Of a stretch of 57,321 bases of DNA, positions 46,762-55,189 are shown one piece after another. The notes beneath the pieces were generated by a model. The model was not told where the DNA came from. It ran no database searches and saw only the letters and a list, made by a program, of their open reading frames with translations. Location of the stretch: assembly GCA_019750915.1 (NCBI GenBank), contig JAIENY010000002.1:1-57321 (forward strand), written 5' to 3'. Origin of the DNA: Xanthobacteraceae bacterium. GTDB taxonomy: Bacteria; Pseudomonadota; Alphaproteobacteria; Rhizobiales; Xanthobacteraceae. The first letter of the stretch is position 1. Each line of letters starts with the position of its first letter. Position numbers and translations under genes: made by a program.

Positions 46762-47442
46762 TCACACGCGACCCGAGACGGGGATGAGCGCGCCCGTTAC
46801 GCCGCTTGCCTCGTCGCTTGCCAGAAAGAGGATCATGGCCGCGACCTCCTGCGGCGTCGCCCATTTCGAAAAATCGGCATTCGGCATATCACGGCGGTTA
46901 GCCGGGGTATCGATGGTCGATGGCATCACCGCGTTGACGGTGACCTTACCTTTCAGTTCCGCCGCCAGCGTTTCCGTGAGCTGATGAACGGCCGATTTCG
47001 ATGCGGCGTATGGGCCCATGCCGGTGCCGGCGTGCAGGGCACCGATTGCGCCGATATTGACGATGCGGCCCGCTCTGGATTGGACGAGATGAGGGATGGC
47101 AGCGCGTGAGGTGTTGAGCGCGGTCAGGGTGTTGAGGCGATACAGCCGCTCCCAGAGTGCGGTGTCGCCGTCGGCCACTGTTTGGGATGAGAACGCGCCT
47201 GCAACATTCACCACCACGTCCAGCCCTCCGAAATGATTGGCTGCCGTATCGATGGCTCGCTTGGCCTCGCTTGTTTCGGAAAGGTCGACGCCGCCGATCT
47301 CAAAACGGTGTTCGGTCGGCGATGTCTTGGTGGCCGAATGATCGATCAGCGCAACCTTTGCGCCGTGTTCGAGCGCCAGTCCCGCCACCACCCATCCCAG
47401 CGCGCCTGACGCGCCGGTGACGACCACGATTTTCCCTTGCAT
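46762..47442 (-). CDS. Short-chain dehydrogenase/reductase lacking the catalytic serine
   Basis: 226-residue classical-size SDR. The cofactor loop TGASGALG (9-16), NVAG (79-82) and the catalytic YxxxK (Y145, K149) are intact. The residue 13 before the tyrosine, normally the catalytic Ser, is Ala132 (IVNIGAIGAL). Substrate cannot be named. The C-terminal GASKSAVHQLTETLAAEL helix (AASKS..) and NAVMPSTIDTPANR are typical. The ATG follows GGAGATTCAGG. Loss of the serine could mean low activity or a changed role. Confidence 0.88.
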   Translation of the reverse strand: MQGKIVVVTGASGALGWVVAGLALEHGAKVALIDHSATKTSPTEHRFEIGGVDLSETSEAKRAIDTAANHFGGLDVVVNVAGAFSSQTVADGDTALWERLYRLNTLTALNTSRAAIPHLVQSRAGRIVNIGAIGALHAGTGMGPYAASKSAVHQLTETLAAELKGKVTVNAVMPSTIDTPANRRDMPNADFSKWATPQEVAAMILFLASDEASGVTGALIPVSGRV

Positions 47443-47575
47443 CCTGAATCTCCGGGCGGGTATCGCCCAAGAGCTTTATAGCAAGGTTCCCTCGCGTGTC
47501 CCGAGTCCGAAGTGCGCGGGACAATTGCCGACAAATCCGCGAAAGCGAGCACCGCGTATTTACGAACGACCTTCG

Positions 47576-48094
47576 CTAGAGGTTGAAGATATTCACGTCG
47601 CGTAAAAGGACACTGGCCCGCGAGGCGACCGTGGGCGCATCTTTCTCCACAACGGTCGGCGCTGCGTCGAACACCTGACGCGGGCTGCGCGCTGCGCGAT
47701 CTTCGATGAAAGCCTGCCTTGGCGTGTAATGGCGTTCAGGATTCACAGCCGGTGCCTCCGGCTTGGCCGGGATTGCCTTTGCCGGCTCAGGCTTAAAAGG
47801 AAATGTTCCGAGATCCTCCACGGCCGGGGCGGGTACGTCTTGCCGCAGCGGGCTGGCTGCAGCTGGCTGACGGCGGCTGGCCTTGGCAGGCGTGGCGGTA
47901 GGTGCTGGCAGAACGTCCTCGACGATTGGCTTGTCCAGCTCATTGCCGCAGCCGTCGCAGCCGTAGGTGAATTCGACCTTGTCGGCGCCCCAACGGATGT
48001 CCCTGACGGCCATCAGGCGCTGAGTGCAGTGAGGACAGATCACAACATCCGGCTTGAAGTCTTTGAAATCACGAAGGGGGACATTCGTCAGCAT
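47576..48094 (-). CDS. Zinc-ribbon protein with Pro/Ala-rich tail
   Basis: The ATG at 48094 has a perfect AGGAGG upstream (172 aa); an in-frame start 11 codons earlier lacks one. The N-terminal 50 residues form a zinc ribbon with C20-x2-C23 and C46-x2-C49 (CPHC..CDGC). The rest is low-complexity, rich in Pro, Ala and Lys, with a conserved-looking HYTPRQAFIEDRAARSPRQVFD segment. Function unknown; a nucleic-acid or protein-binding adaptor is possible. Its promoter region holds two dyads. Confidence 0.75.
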   Translation of the reverse strand: MLTNVPLRDFKDFKPDVVICPHCTQRLMAVRDIRWGADKVEFTYGCDGCGNELDKPIVEDVLPAPTATPAKASRRQPAAASPLRQDVPAPAVEDLGTFPFKPEPAKAIPAKPEAPAVNPERHYTPRQAFIEDRAARSPRQVFDAAPTVVEKDAPTVASRASVLLRDVNIFNL

Positions 48095-48167
48095 CTGGAC
48101 CTCCTGCCGCCGGACCGGCCGACTCAACCGAATACGGTCACGAATTTACGCCCGTCAGACAGCCGGT

Positions 48168-48262
48168 ATTTCGATCTCGCATCGAAATGCACAGGTAATT
48201 TCGTTGAATCTTCAGGTTGCGGCAGGTCGTTCAAGTTAAAGCAAAGCTTGAACTTGAAGTTC
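48168..48262 (-). promoter_or_regulatory. Dyads upstream of the zinc-ribbon gene
   Basis: ATTTCGAT-CTCGC-ATCGAAAT (48168-48188) is a perfect 8-bp inverted repeat. GTTCAAG (48229-48235) pairs with CTTGAAC (48247-48253), and GAACTT-G-AAGTTC (48250-48262) is a second perfect dyad. They may be operators for the gene at 47576-48094. Confidence 0.4.
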
Positions 48263-48302
48263 ATAAGCTCATGGCATCGCTTCCGCGACGTCAGCATGCC
48301 AG

Positions 48303-48989
48303 TCAGCCGTGAACCGTCGTCCTGCCTTTGGCATCAGGATAGTATTGAGGAGCCTCGCGGCGGTCGAACATGCCGTAGTCGCGAATCACCCGGACTCGGC
48401 GCAAGCGCGCGCCGCTCGGCAGGAGGATTGCGTTCTCGAAACGCTCAGCATCCGCGCGGGTGCGCCAGGACATTAGCAGGATGACGTCGCCGGGCGACAG
48501 GACCGCGTCGAACACGTCCCAAGCGACGAGACCCTCCGCGCCGGAAGGCAGCCCGAGTGACGTCGCCAGCTCACCGGAGGCCGTCGCCTCCACAGCGGCG
48601 GCGGCTTGCCTTGCATCGATCAGGGTGACTGTCGTGCTTTCCCCCGCGATGGTTTCGTCCAATCTTTGCTCGATCAGGGGAAGGCCGCCGGGCGGGTTGT
48701 TGTCTCGTGTGATCTCGCCGACACGCAGATGGTAGTCCTGCATGATCCGGTCCCGGCCCTGTTGCTGGGAGCCGTGGTGTGTTGTCCGCGTGCGCCATCG
48801 CACCAGGGCCTTCTCGTCGCGCCAGCTTGACAGCGACAGCAGCCAGCCCGGACGCCGCAGGCTTGCGTAACGTACGTTGTCGATGAACCCGTCGATCTGC
48901 TCAAGTTCGGGTTTAAGCATTTTAGCTATACCGAGGTAGGATTCCCATTCCTCGGATTTGGGATGGACTTCGAAGATCACGGAAAACAT
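48303..48989 (-). CDS. Two-domain antibiotic biosynthesis monooxygenase (ABM)-like protein
   Basis: 228 residues; the first half (about 1-105: VIFEVHPKSEEWESYLGIAKMLKPELEQIDGFIDNVRY) and the second (about 117-215: DVFDAVLSPGDVILLMSWRTRADAERF) each show the ferredoxin-like pattern of ABM domains, suggesting an internal duplication. ABM proteins include heme-degrading and quinone-forming oxygenases. There are no obvious heme-binding residues that I can name. AGGA lies seven bases before the ATG. Confidence 0.75.
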   Translation of the reverse strand: MFSVIFEVHPKSEEWESYLGIAKMLKPELEQIDGFIDNVRYASLRRPGWLLSLSSWRDEKALVRWRTRTTHHGSQQQGRDRIMQDYHLRVGEITRDNNPPGGLPLIEQRLDETIAGESTTVTLIDARQAAAAVEATASGELATSLGLPSGAEGLVAWDVFDAVLSPGDVILLMSWRTRADAERFENAILLPSGARLRRVRVIRDYGMFDRREAPQYYPDAKGRTTVHG

Positions 48990-49013
48990 CGGGGGTCCTG
49001 GGCCGGTCGGCTT

Positions 49014-49907
49014 TCAATTTCGCACAAGATAGAGCGGAGTTCGCAGGATGAACTGGAAGGCAGGTTTCGGAGTCCAATAAACCGTTGCCGTCACGCCGAA
49101 CAGCCGGTTGTCGTTGTCGTCCATCCGGTCGATGTCGGCTCGCAACACAGGCTCGGTGAATGAGGCAAGAGACACCAGCGATCTGCCAGCCGGAAGAAAC
49201 GGAGCCAACGCGCTGATGTTGGCTCCACCGAACGATTGCACGCCGGCACGTCCGGTCAGTTTCCAGTTGTTTGGCCATTGATAATAGGCGCCTACATAGC
49301 CGATCACGGCAGGCTTGATGCTGGCAAGACCGGAATCGACCAGCACGTTCGTAAGCTGCACCCCGGCCAGAAAGCCCTTGGTTTCATCCTCGTTCAGCGC
49401 GTAGTCGAATTCGAGCGTGTTGACGAAACTCGTGGTCGCGAAAGGACCTGAGACCGCTGATCTGGTTAAGGTCGAGAGCAGAGTGGCGCCCGGAATAGAG
49501 CCGCCGTTCTGTTCATAGAGATCCGCTTGAAAACCAACATTCCAGCTTGCGACGTCGAAAGACGTCCATGGCGTTGCGTCGGTCTTGGTGGTGCTGGCCG
49601 TCACGCCGCCGAATACCGAAAGATGTTCGTTGACGTCGACCGTCAGCGGAAGCTCGAGAGCGACGCCTTGTCCTGACAATGATGACAGTGATGAAAGCGC
49701 GGGGAGCGCGTTGAAATTGCCGAACCCGATCGCCAGCGTCCCGGCCGGGACCGTGACGTAATTGGTCCGTACATCGAGATAGATATTGGGCAGTTGAGAG
49801 GCGGCGGTTGCGGGCTTGTCGTCATCGTCCGCTGCGAGAGCGGCTCCTGCACAAAGTGTAAATGTCGCGAGCGTTATGGCGCGAAGGGCGGGCCGTCTGC
49901 GCGGCAC
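49014..49907 (-). CDS. Predicted outer-membrane beta-barrel or autotransporter-like secreted protein
   Basis: The GTG at 49907 gives a signal peptide of 25 residues (MPRRRPALRAITLATFTLCAGAALA-ADDDD); a GTG at 49970 would add 21 residues. The mature 270 residues are rich in alternating hydrophobic and polar residues (YLDVRTNYVTVPAGTLAIGFGNFNAL; FGVTATVYWTPKPAFQFILRTPLY), and the last strand ends in an aromatic-rich LYLVRN, as in barrels. The family is not recognised. Repeated Ser-Leu (SSLSSLSGQG) near residue 75 is unusual. Confidence 0.65.
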   Translation of the reverse strand: MPRRRPALRAITLATFTLCAGAALAADDDDKPATAASQLPNIYLDVRTNYVTVPAGTLAIGFGNFNALPALSSLSSLSGQGVALELPLTVDVNEHLSVFGGVTASTTKTDATPWTSFDVASWNVGFQADLYEQNGGSIPGATLLSTLTRSAVSGPFATTSFVNTLEFDYALNEDETKGFLAGVQLTNVLVDSGLASIKPAVIGYVGAYYQWPNNWKLTGRAGVQSFGGANISALAPFLPAGRSLVSLASFTEPVLRADIDRMDDNDNRLFGVTATVYWTPKPAFQFILRTPLYLVRN

Positions 49908-50239
49908 GAAGCCGAAGCTCGCGCGGTGCAGGAGTCCGCGACTATCCCGGACGGCGTTGGTGATTCCCACAAAACGAGCCCGATGATGAAAAGACCGCCC
50001 CGTGCGGCAGCCAGACTATAGGCAAACGGCCAAGAGCCGACAACCTGATCGATGCGGAAAGCATCGCCTGTTCCAGCAGGGTGCGTTGTGGCGGGCGGCA
50101 GAATTTTCCCGGCAATTGTTTTACGGCGGCAAGAACGACGCAAGGTAGATGCAGGATTCTTCAAGGAAATCGGCGCGTTTCGGGTGCGCGATGAGCGGCA
50201 CGGGATTTGCCCACCGGCTGTCATTGGAGGAAGGGACCC
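49908..50239. other. Intergenic region (332 bp)
   Basis: It lies between the outer-membrane-like gene (minus) and the 101-residue protein gene (plus). No gene seen. The promoter for the plus gene presumably lies here; no clear consensus is visible. Confidence 0.4.
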
Positions 50240-50545
50240 ATGTCAGTTTCGTCTGCCGGTAGTGCTGCGCTGCAGCTGTTCACACCTTCGTCGTCGAGTT
50301 CGCTCGCAACGTCGAAAAAGCCGCAATCGGCTGAACAGAAATTTCTTGAATTCGCCGATCAGACGCCGGCGCAGCGCCTGTTCAATTCGGTGCTTGGCCA
50401 GCTTGGTCTGACCGAGGACCAGTTCAAGGCGTTGAGCCCCGACGACCAACAGAAGGTCGCGCAGAAAATCCAGCAACTCATCCAGCAGCAGACGCAAAAC
50501 GGCGGGAACAGTCAGCCCGGTCAGGTGGCCGACAAGTCAGTATAA
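50240..50545 (+). CDS. Small Gln/Ser-rich protein, function unknown
   Basis: From the ATG at 50240 (GGAGG and AAGGGA upstream) the 101 residues have no signal peptide. A Ser-rich start (MSVSSAGSAAL) is followed by a helical middle (KFLEFADQTPAQRLFNSVLGQLGLTEDQFKAL) with a DDQQKVAQKIQQLIQQQ amphipathic, Gln-rich helix. This resembles small rhizobial proteins of unknown role. A strong terminator lies about 130 bases downstream. Confidence 0.75.
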   Translation: MSVSSAGSAALQLFTPSSSSSLATSKKPQSAEQKFLEFADQTPAQRLFNSVLGQLGLTEDQFKALSPDDQQKVAQKIQQLIQQQTQNGGNSQPGQVADKSV

Positions 50546-50677
50546 TCCCCGTTCGGTGTTCTCTGGCTAGCTGCGGATCGAGCGCATTTGAATTCTGGGA
50601 ACATGACGAACTCGTTCCCCCGGCACGAATGCTGATCGAGAATTGTCATCTGGTTTCCTCCAGACCAGTCAGCAGGC

Positions 50678-50714
50678 AAGGCCCGGCATCTTTCAGATGT
50701 CGGGCCTTTTCTTT
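50678..50714 (+). terminator. Rho-independent terminator
   Basis: AAGGCCCG (50678-50685) pairs with CGGGCCTT (50701-50708). Further pairs with one G-U extend the stem to 14, around a loop TTC, and a T-rich run follows. It closes the transcript of the 101-residue protein gene, leaving a 3' region of about 130 bases. Confidence 0.8.
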
Positions 50715-50826
50715 TGGAAATAATGACCATTGGCTGGCGTGGCGCTAAGTTTTGACCTGCCGGGCATTGTCAGCGCGAATGGTTCAGGTAGGCTGAACGC
50801 CTTAATTCCACCGGGAGCTACCCCCA

Positions 50827-51051
50827 ATGAAACGCCTTTCACTTGTCGTTGTTTTGAGCCTTTTCGCCGCCGCGCCCGCCTTGGCGGATGCATCCTGCAA
50901 AGCTGTCAGCGGTGATGGCAAGCCGCTGTCGGGGGCTGCCAAGACGAGCTATATGAAAAAGTGCTGCGAGGACAATGCCAAGAGCTCCGAGGGCAAGCCG
51001 CTGGCCGGCGCCGCGAAGACCTCGTTCGTCAAGAAGTGCCTGGCCAGCTAA
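50827..51051 (+). CDS. psiF: PsiF family periplasmic protein
   Basis: 74 residues with a signal peptide ending near ALADA. Two PsiF repeats follow: GKPLSGAAKTSYMKKC and GKPLAGAAKTSFVKKC (cysteines in each repeat). E. coli PsiF is phosphate-starvation-induced; function unknown. GGGAG lies upstream of the ATG. A terminator follows 35 bases after the stop. Confidence 0.88.
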   Translation: MKRLSLVVVLSLFAAAPALADASCKAVSGDGKPLSGAAKTSYMKKCCEDNAKSSEGKPLAGAAKTSFVKKCLAS

Positions 51052-51085
51052 CTATCTCGGCGCGAGCCACGTCTGCTAAATCATC

Positions 51086-51117
51086 AAGCCCCGCCGAACA
51101 GGCGGGGCTTTGTTTTG
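51086..51117 (+). terminator. Terminator after psiF
   Basis: 10-bp stem AAGCCCCGCC with loop GAACA, then TTTGTTTTGTT. Intrinsic terminator on the plus strand. Confidence 0.85.
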
Positions 51118-51169
51118 TTAACGCGCGGTCAATCGATCAGGCAAACTGCGCGCGATTTGGCAAGGGACG

Positions 51170-52105
51170 TCATATCCCCACGCGCGCGAGTGCATCCTTC
51201 AAAAGCTTCGCGCTCTTGTCCAAGCCTGCGCGCTCCTCGTCCGACAGGTCCGGCTTGAACACCTCGGTGACGCCCTTGCGCCCGACCACGCTCGGCAGCG
51301 AGAAGGTGACGCCGAACTCCCTATGGAATGAGCCGATCGGAACAACGGCACGCTCGTCCGTCAGCACCATTTCTGCGATCCGGGCCGACACGATGCCGAT
51401 GCCGTATTGGCTGGCATCATGACCTTCAATGATGGTGATGTTGGCATAGCGCACCTGTTTTTCGATCTCTTCCCGCAGGTCGGCGAGCTTCTCGCCGCGG
51501 CGCTTCAACAGATCGGCGAGGGGGACGCCGCCGATCCGGGCCGATGACCACAGGAACACCTGCGCGGTGCCGTGATCGCCGATCACCTGCGCCTCGACAT
51601 GAACGGGATCCACACCGAAATGTTTGCCGAGGTGCACCTTGAAGCGCTGGCTGTCGAGATAGGTCCCGGTTGAGAGCACCACCGAGGTCGGGCTGACCTG
51701 ACGCGCCACGTCGGCGAGCGGATCTGGCGGATCCGACACCGCGACAAGCACCGCGTCCGGTGCGGCCTTGACGATCTTCGGCACGACATCGCGATAGACG
51801 TCGGCGTTCTTGTCGAGCAGTTTGAGACGGCCCTGCGGATCGCTGCGGTCTGTCGCGCCGCCGGTCTTTTCGTTCACGCCGATGGTGATGAGCACCACTC
51901 CCGCACCCGCAAGATCGCTGTAGTCGCCGTCCCTGATATCGACCTTGTGACCGAGCGGCACGCCGTAGCGGATATCCGTTGCAACGGCTTCCGCCGTCTT
52001 GCGGGTGCGGTTGACGAGGATAACTTCGCTGGCGCTGCCACGAATGACAGTTGCCATCGCGCAGGCGCAGCCTACGGTGCCCGTTCCGATAATACCAATT
52101 TTCAC
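51170..52105 (-). CDS. Lactate/malate dehydrogenase superfamily enzyme, divergent
   Basis: Reduces or oxidises a 2-hydroxy acid by fold; usually annotated L-lactate dehydrogenase. The Rossmann loop IGTGTVG is intact. Catalytic R154 in YLDSQR and H178 in GDHG fit the family. Two features deviate. After beta-strand 2 the usual acidic residue is missing (ILVNRTRKT), which favours NADP(H). The substrate-binding Asn of NPVD is Asp125 (SDPPD). The active-site loop carries an insert (TDRSDPQGR). Substrate is uncertain. Start is GTG with GGAGG seven bases upstream. Confidence 0.85.
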   Translation of the reverse strand: MKIGIIGTGTVGCACAMATVIRGSASEVILVNRTRKTAEAVATDIRYGVPLGHKVDIRDGDYSDLAGAGVVLITIGVNEKTGGATDRSDPQGRLKLLDKNADVYRDVVPKIVKAAPDAVLVAVSDPPDPLADVARQVSPTSVVLSTGTYLDSQRFKVHLGKHFGVDPVHVEAQVIGDHGTAQVFLWSSARIGGVPLADLLKRRGEKLADLREEIEKQVRYANITIIEGHDASQYGIGIVSARIAEMVLTDERAVVPIGSFHREFGVTFSLPSVVGRKGVTEVFKPDLSDEERAGLDKSAKLLKDALARVGI

Positions 52106-52307
52106 GTCTGGACCTCCGGTGGAATCCGGCGCGGCAGGAGTTGCCCGCGCCGGATATCAAACAGACAAGATGATAGATTGTTCAACAATCTGTCGCTCAA
52201 GCAATCGCGACGTTGGCACGGCCGGGCGCACAAGCCTGTCAAAGATGCGACAGCGCGAAAGCGATCCGGCCGCGAGACCGCGGTTGAAATCAGTTGTTAA
52301 AAGCAGA

Positions 52308-54341
52308 TCAGTGCGGCGGGCCTGTTTGCGCGCGCGTCGAGCTTTCGGAAGTTTGCGTCGGCCATACAATCGGCCCGTAATGTGGGACTGGCTTGCCGAA
52401 TTCAAGAGCGCCGAGGTCCGGGGCGTTGCCGGTGAAATGATCGTTGATGTTGGGCAGAACATCCCCCTTATCGACAGCGCTTGAATTGGCCTTCAGACCA
52501 AAATCGAAATTTTCCGGCGCATAGAGACGCTGGGGATCGTTCGGATCCGGCGCACTCACGTTCTGAAAGATATCGTAATCGACCATCACGCTGTGCCGGT
52601 CCTGATTGGTGCCGTGCTGGTATTCAGCAAGGGTCGCGTAATGCCGCTTGGTGAGACTTGCGGCTTTGTAGACCGCCGGGCCACCGAATTCAGGCGAGGT
52701 CCAGCCGAAAGCGTAAGGAGCCTCCGGATTGAGACGCCAGCCGTTGTAATCGGAGCTGGAATAGTTGGTGAAGGTCGACAGATCGAACACCGGCTCCTTC
52801 CAGTTGTCGCCGACAAACAGATTGTTGCGAAAATGCGCGTTGGAGACCGGAGCGATACCGCCCTGACCGATAAATGTATTCTGATAGACGAGCATGCCGG
52901 CAGGAGTGTCCGTCGTCTTGAGCGGCCCACCCGTGGTGGCCTGATAAACAATGTTCTCGAACAGGTAGGCCGGGCCGCCAAAGACAGGCTGGAAACTAAA
53001 TGCGCCGCCCGCCGTGTTGAAGCAACGGTTGCGGAAGGCGCGCACGTTATGCGCGCCGCCGTCCAGCTCGATGCAATTGTCGGCCATGCCGTAGAAGTCG
53101 TTGTTGTAGAAGTCGATCGACACCGGAATTTTGTCCGGGTCCTCGCTCGGCGTGCCATAGGTTGCGATGTCGAAACCGTCGTGCATGGCGGCGACGTAGT
53201 TGTTGGCAACGACATGGCCCTGTCCGTACAGCTTCACCGCGTATTCGGATGTGACTGTCGCGGGATAGCCGGGATATTTTCCCCAAAAGTCCGGCTTGTA
53301 CCAGGTCTGCAACTTGTCGAACGAATGACGGCCGATGAAGACGTTGTTGGCGATGTAGAAGTCCTTGGAGTCCGCCCAGTCGTCCTGCACGCCGCGTCCG
53401 ATGTTTTCCAGCCTTGAGCGGACCAGCGAGAAGCCGCTCGCACCCACGATGTTCTTGATGCCGAGAAGGAAGGCGACATCGGTGTTGCGGACGGTGATGC
53501 CCTCGAAATAATTATAATTGCCAGCTTCCAGATTGAAGAGATTGTAGTTGTCCGCGCCGTCGAAGATCACCTCGCCGTCGCCCGCCGCCTTGATGGCGAT
53601 GGGCCTGTCCGGCGTGCCGCTGGCGGTGAGATAATACGTGCCGTCGAAGTTGACGCCGTAGGCGGGGACTTTGGGATCGATGCCGCCGTAGACGTATCGC
53701 TCGCCGCGATAAAGTCCGGCGTGGACCAGAATGGTGTCGCCCGGCTCGACGCGCGGTGGAAGCGCATTGGCGTGATCGCCGTCGCCGGTGCCGCGATAGT
53801 AGGCACTCATCAAACCGGTAAAGGCCGGCTGCTCCATCGGTCCGTTATATCCAAAGGGATAGACATGATAGACGTGGCCGCCGCTGGCGGGCGCCGGGAC
53901 TTTGCGGGTGTGAACCGTAATCGTTTCCTGGGTCTGCCCGCTCACGCCGTCGGGATCGTTCAGCACGAAGCGGCATTCGTAATCGGTGTCCGGCTCGAGA
54001 TTGAGAACGCTTCCCGCGAACATGTTTGGTGCGGTGTAATCGTAATAGAACGTGCCCCCTTTGACGGGACGCCCGCCGTTCACGACTTCGCCGTCAAGGC
54101 GCAGCATCGGCAGGCCCTTGCGCCAGTCGCTGTCGCCCTTTTTGCGGTAGCTGACGGCGACGTTCGCGTTGCGGTTGTCGTCGCCGGAAATGCGCCACTC
54201 GAACCCAAGCGAGAGAAGCGTCGGCCGCTCGACAGTGAATTTCTCTGCCCGTGTGGTGTTATCCGCAAACGCCGGTGCGGCGATCATGAGGAGCATGGAT
54301 GCAAGTGAAACGGCAACGAGCGGGGTGCTGAGGCGGGGCAT
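52308..54341 (-). CDS. Large secreted right-handed beta-helix protein with N-terminal Ig/FnIII-like domain
   Basis: A 677-residue exported protein (signal ending near APAFAD). Residues about 30-150 form a beta-sandwich like fibronectin III (LSLGFEWRISGDDNRNANVAVSYRK; LEPDTDYECRFVL). From about 200 to 600 comes a pectate-lyase-like beta-helix (VEPGDTILVHAGLYRGERYVYGG; NYNYFEGITVRNTDVAFL; FYNNDFYGMADNCIELDG). It ends in a Pro-rich tail. The fold suggests carbohydrate binding or lyase activity, but the catalytic residues cannot be assigned by eye. GGAGATCAGGAA precedes the ATG. Confidence 0.85.
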   Translation of the reverse strand: MPRLSTPLVAVSLASMLLMIAAPAFADNTTRAEKFTVERPTLLSLGFEWRISGDDNRNANVAVSYRKKGDSDWRKGLPMLRLDGEVVNGGRPVKGGTFYYDYTAPNMFAGSVLNLEPDTDYECRFVLNDPDGVSGQTQETITVHTRKVPAPASGGHVYHVYPFGYNGPMEQPAFTGLMSAYYRGTGDGDHANALPPRVEPGDTILVHAGLYRGERYVYGGIDPKVPAYGVNFDGTYYLTASGTPDRPIAIKAAGDGEVIFDGADNYNLFNLEAGNYNYFEGITVRNTDVAFLLGIKNIVGASGFSLVRSRLENIGRGVQDDWADSKDFYIANNVFIGRHSFDKLQTWYKPDFWGKYPGYPATVTSEYAVKLYGQGHVVANNYVAAMHDGFDIATYGTPSEDPDKIPVSIDFYNNDFYGMADNCIELDGGAHNVRAFRNRCFNTAGGAFSFQPVFGGPAYLFENIVYQATTGGPLKTTDTPAGMLVYQNTFIGQGGIAPVSNAHFRNNLFVGDNWKEPVFDLSTFTNYSSSDYNGWRLNPEAPYAFGWTSPEFGGPAVYKAASLTKRHYATLAEYQHGTNQDRHSVMVDYDIFQNVSAPDPNDPQRLYAPENFDFGLKANSSAVDKGDVLPNINDHFTGNAPDLGALEFGKPVPHYGPIVWPTQTSESSTRAQTGPPH

Positions 54342-54824
54342 TTCCTGATCTCCGGCAATGCGGGCGTCTTGCGGCCCGCTATCCCAAGGCGTTTAGTGAG
54401 GCCCGAAGAACGGCGCAACGCGGTTTGGCGCAACCCTGCCAGACCGAAATTGGAAACAAAAAATTTTTCAAGACGATGCGGGCCGGGTCAGGCTCGTCAG
54501 TGGCGTACGACGGCTTGCCGTCCTACGTGGTGAGCATCATGAATTTCCCGATGAACTCGTCGCCTGCGAACCGCATACTTCGCTGATAAATTCGAGCCGT
54601 CGCCCTCAGGTACGCATTTGGTGGAGGTTGGCGAGTAACGCGGTCTGTCCCTTCGCCATCAGCGCGTTGACGATTTACCTTTTGAATTTTCTCAAGCGCC
54701 GGACCCCAACCCTGTTCACGCCAGAGCCCGCCTCTGAAATGACGGTCGCCTGTCGAGGCGGACTGGATATGGACGGCTATGTTCCGGCATGGCATAGCGA
54801 GATGAAAAGACCGGAGATTTTCGC
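54342..54824. other. Long intergenic region (483 bp)
   Basis: It lies before a small gene. A hairpin (CGTACGACGGC 54504-54514 and GCCGTCCTACG 54517-54527, one mismatch) and an A/T palindrome (AAAAAATTTTT near 54458) are visible. Minus-strand frames here show protein-like endings such as LLANLHQMRT-stop, perhaps relics of a lost gene, but I recognise none. Confidence 0.4.
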
Positions 54825-55037
54825 GTGACCGAGGACGATCTCAAGACAGTGCTGTGCCGTCTCGAACCGGGGATGTCCCTGACGCTGCCGGACGAATGGG
54901 TGGACAGGAATTTTCGCGGCACCCCGGCGATACGCGTCGGTGAACTGCGCGAGATCGCGCTGCAACTCGGCTGCGCGCTCCACCACGGCATCGGCAATTC
55001 ACGGATCGAGAAGCTGGATTATCCGAGGACGGGGTAA
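54825..55037 (+). CDS. Small hypothetical protein, 70 residues
   Basis: GTG start at 54825 with GGAG eight bases upstream. The sequence VTEDDLKTVLCRLEPGMSL, then WVDRNFRGTPAIRVGELREIALQLGCALHHG, looks like a real, mixed alpha/beta cytosolic domain with regular hydrophobic spacing. No family recognised and no neighbour on its strand to hint at a role. Confidence 0.55.
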   Translation: MTEDDLKTVLCRLEPGMSLTLPDEWVDRNFRGTPAIRVGELREIALQLGCALHHGIGNSRIEKLDYPRTG

Positions 55038-55189
55038 TCGTTGCTAGGACACATCGAGCTGACGTCACTCTGAGTTGCGGTCACGCGCTTGGCCTCCTAA
55101 AACGCGTGTTTGGTGCCTTGTTTGTTTTAGCTAATGAACGGTCTTCGTTGTTGCCTGCGGTGGTTTTCCAGATATTTTGGATGAGTGTC

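Noticed and set aside
54628..54828. 66-residue plus-strand frame before the small gene at 54825
   Set aside because: No ribosome binding site and no natural-looking composition.
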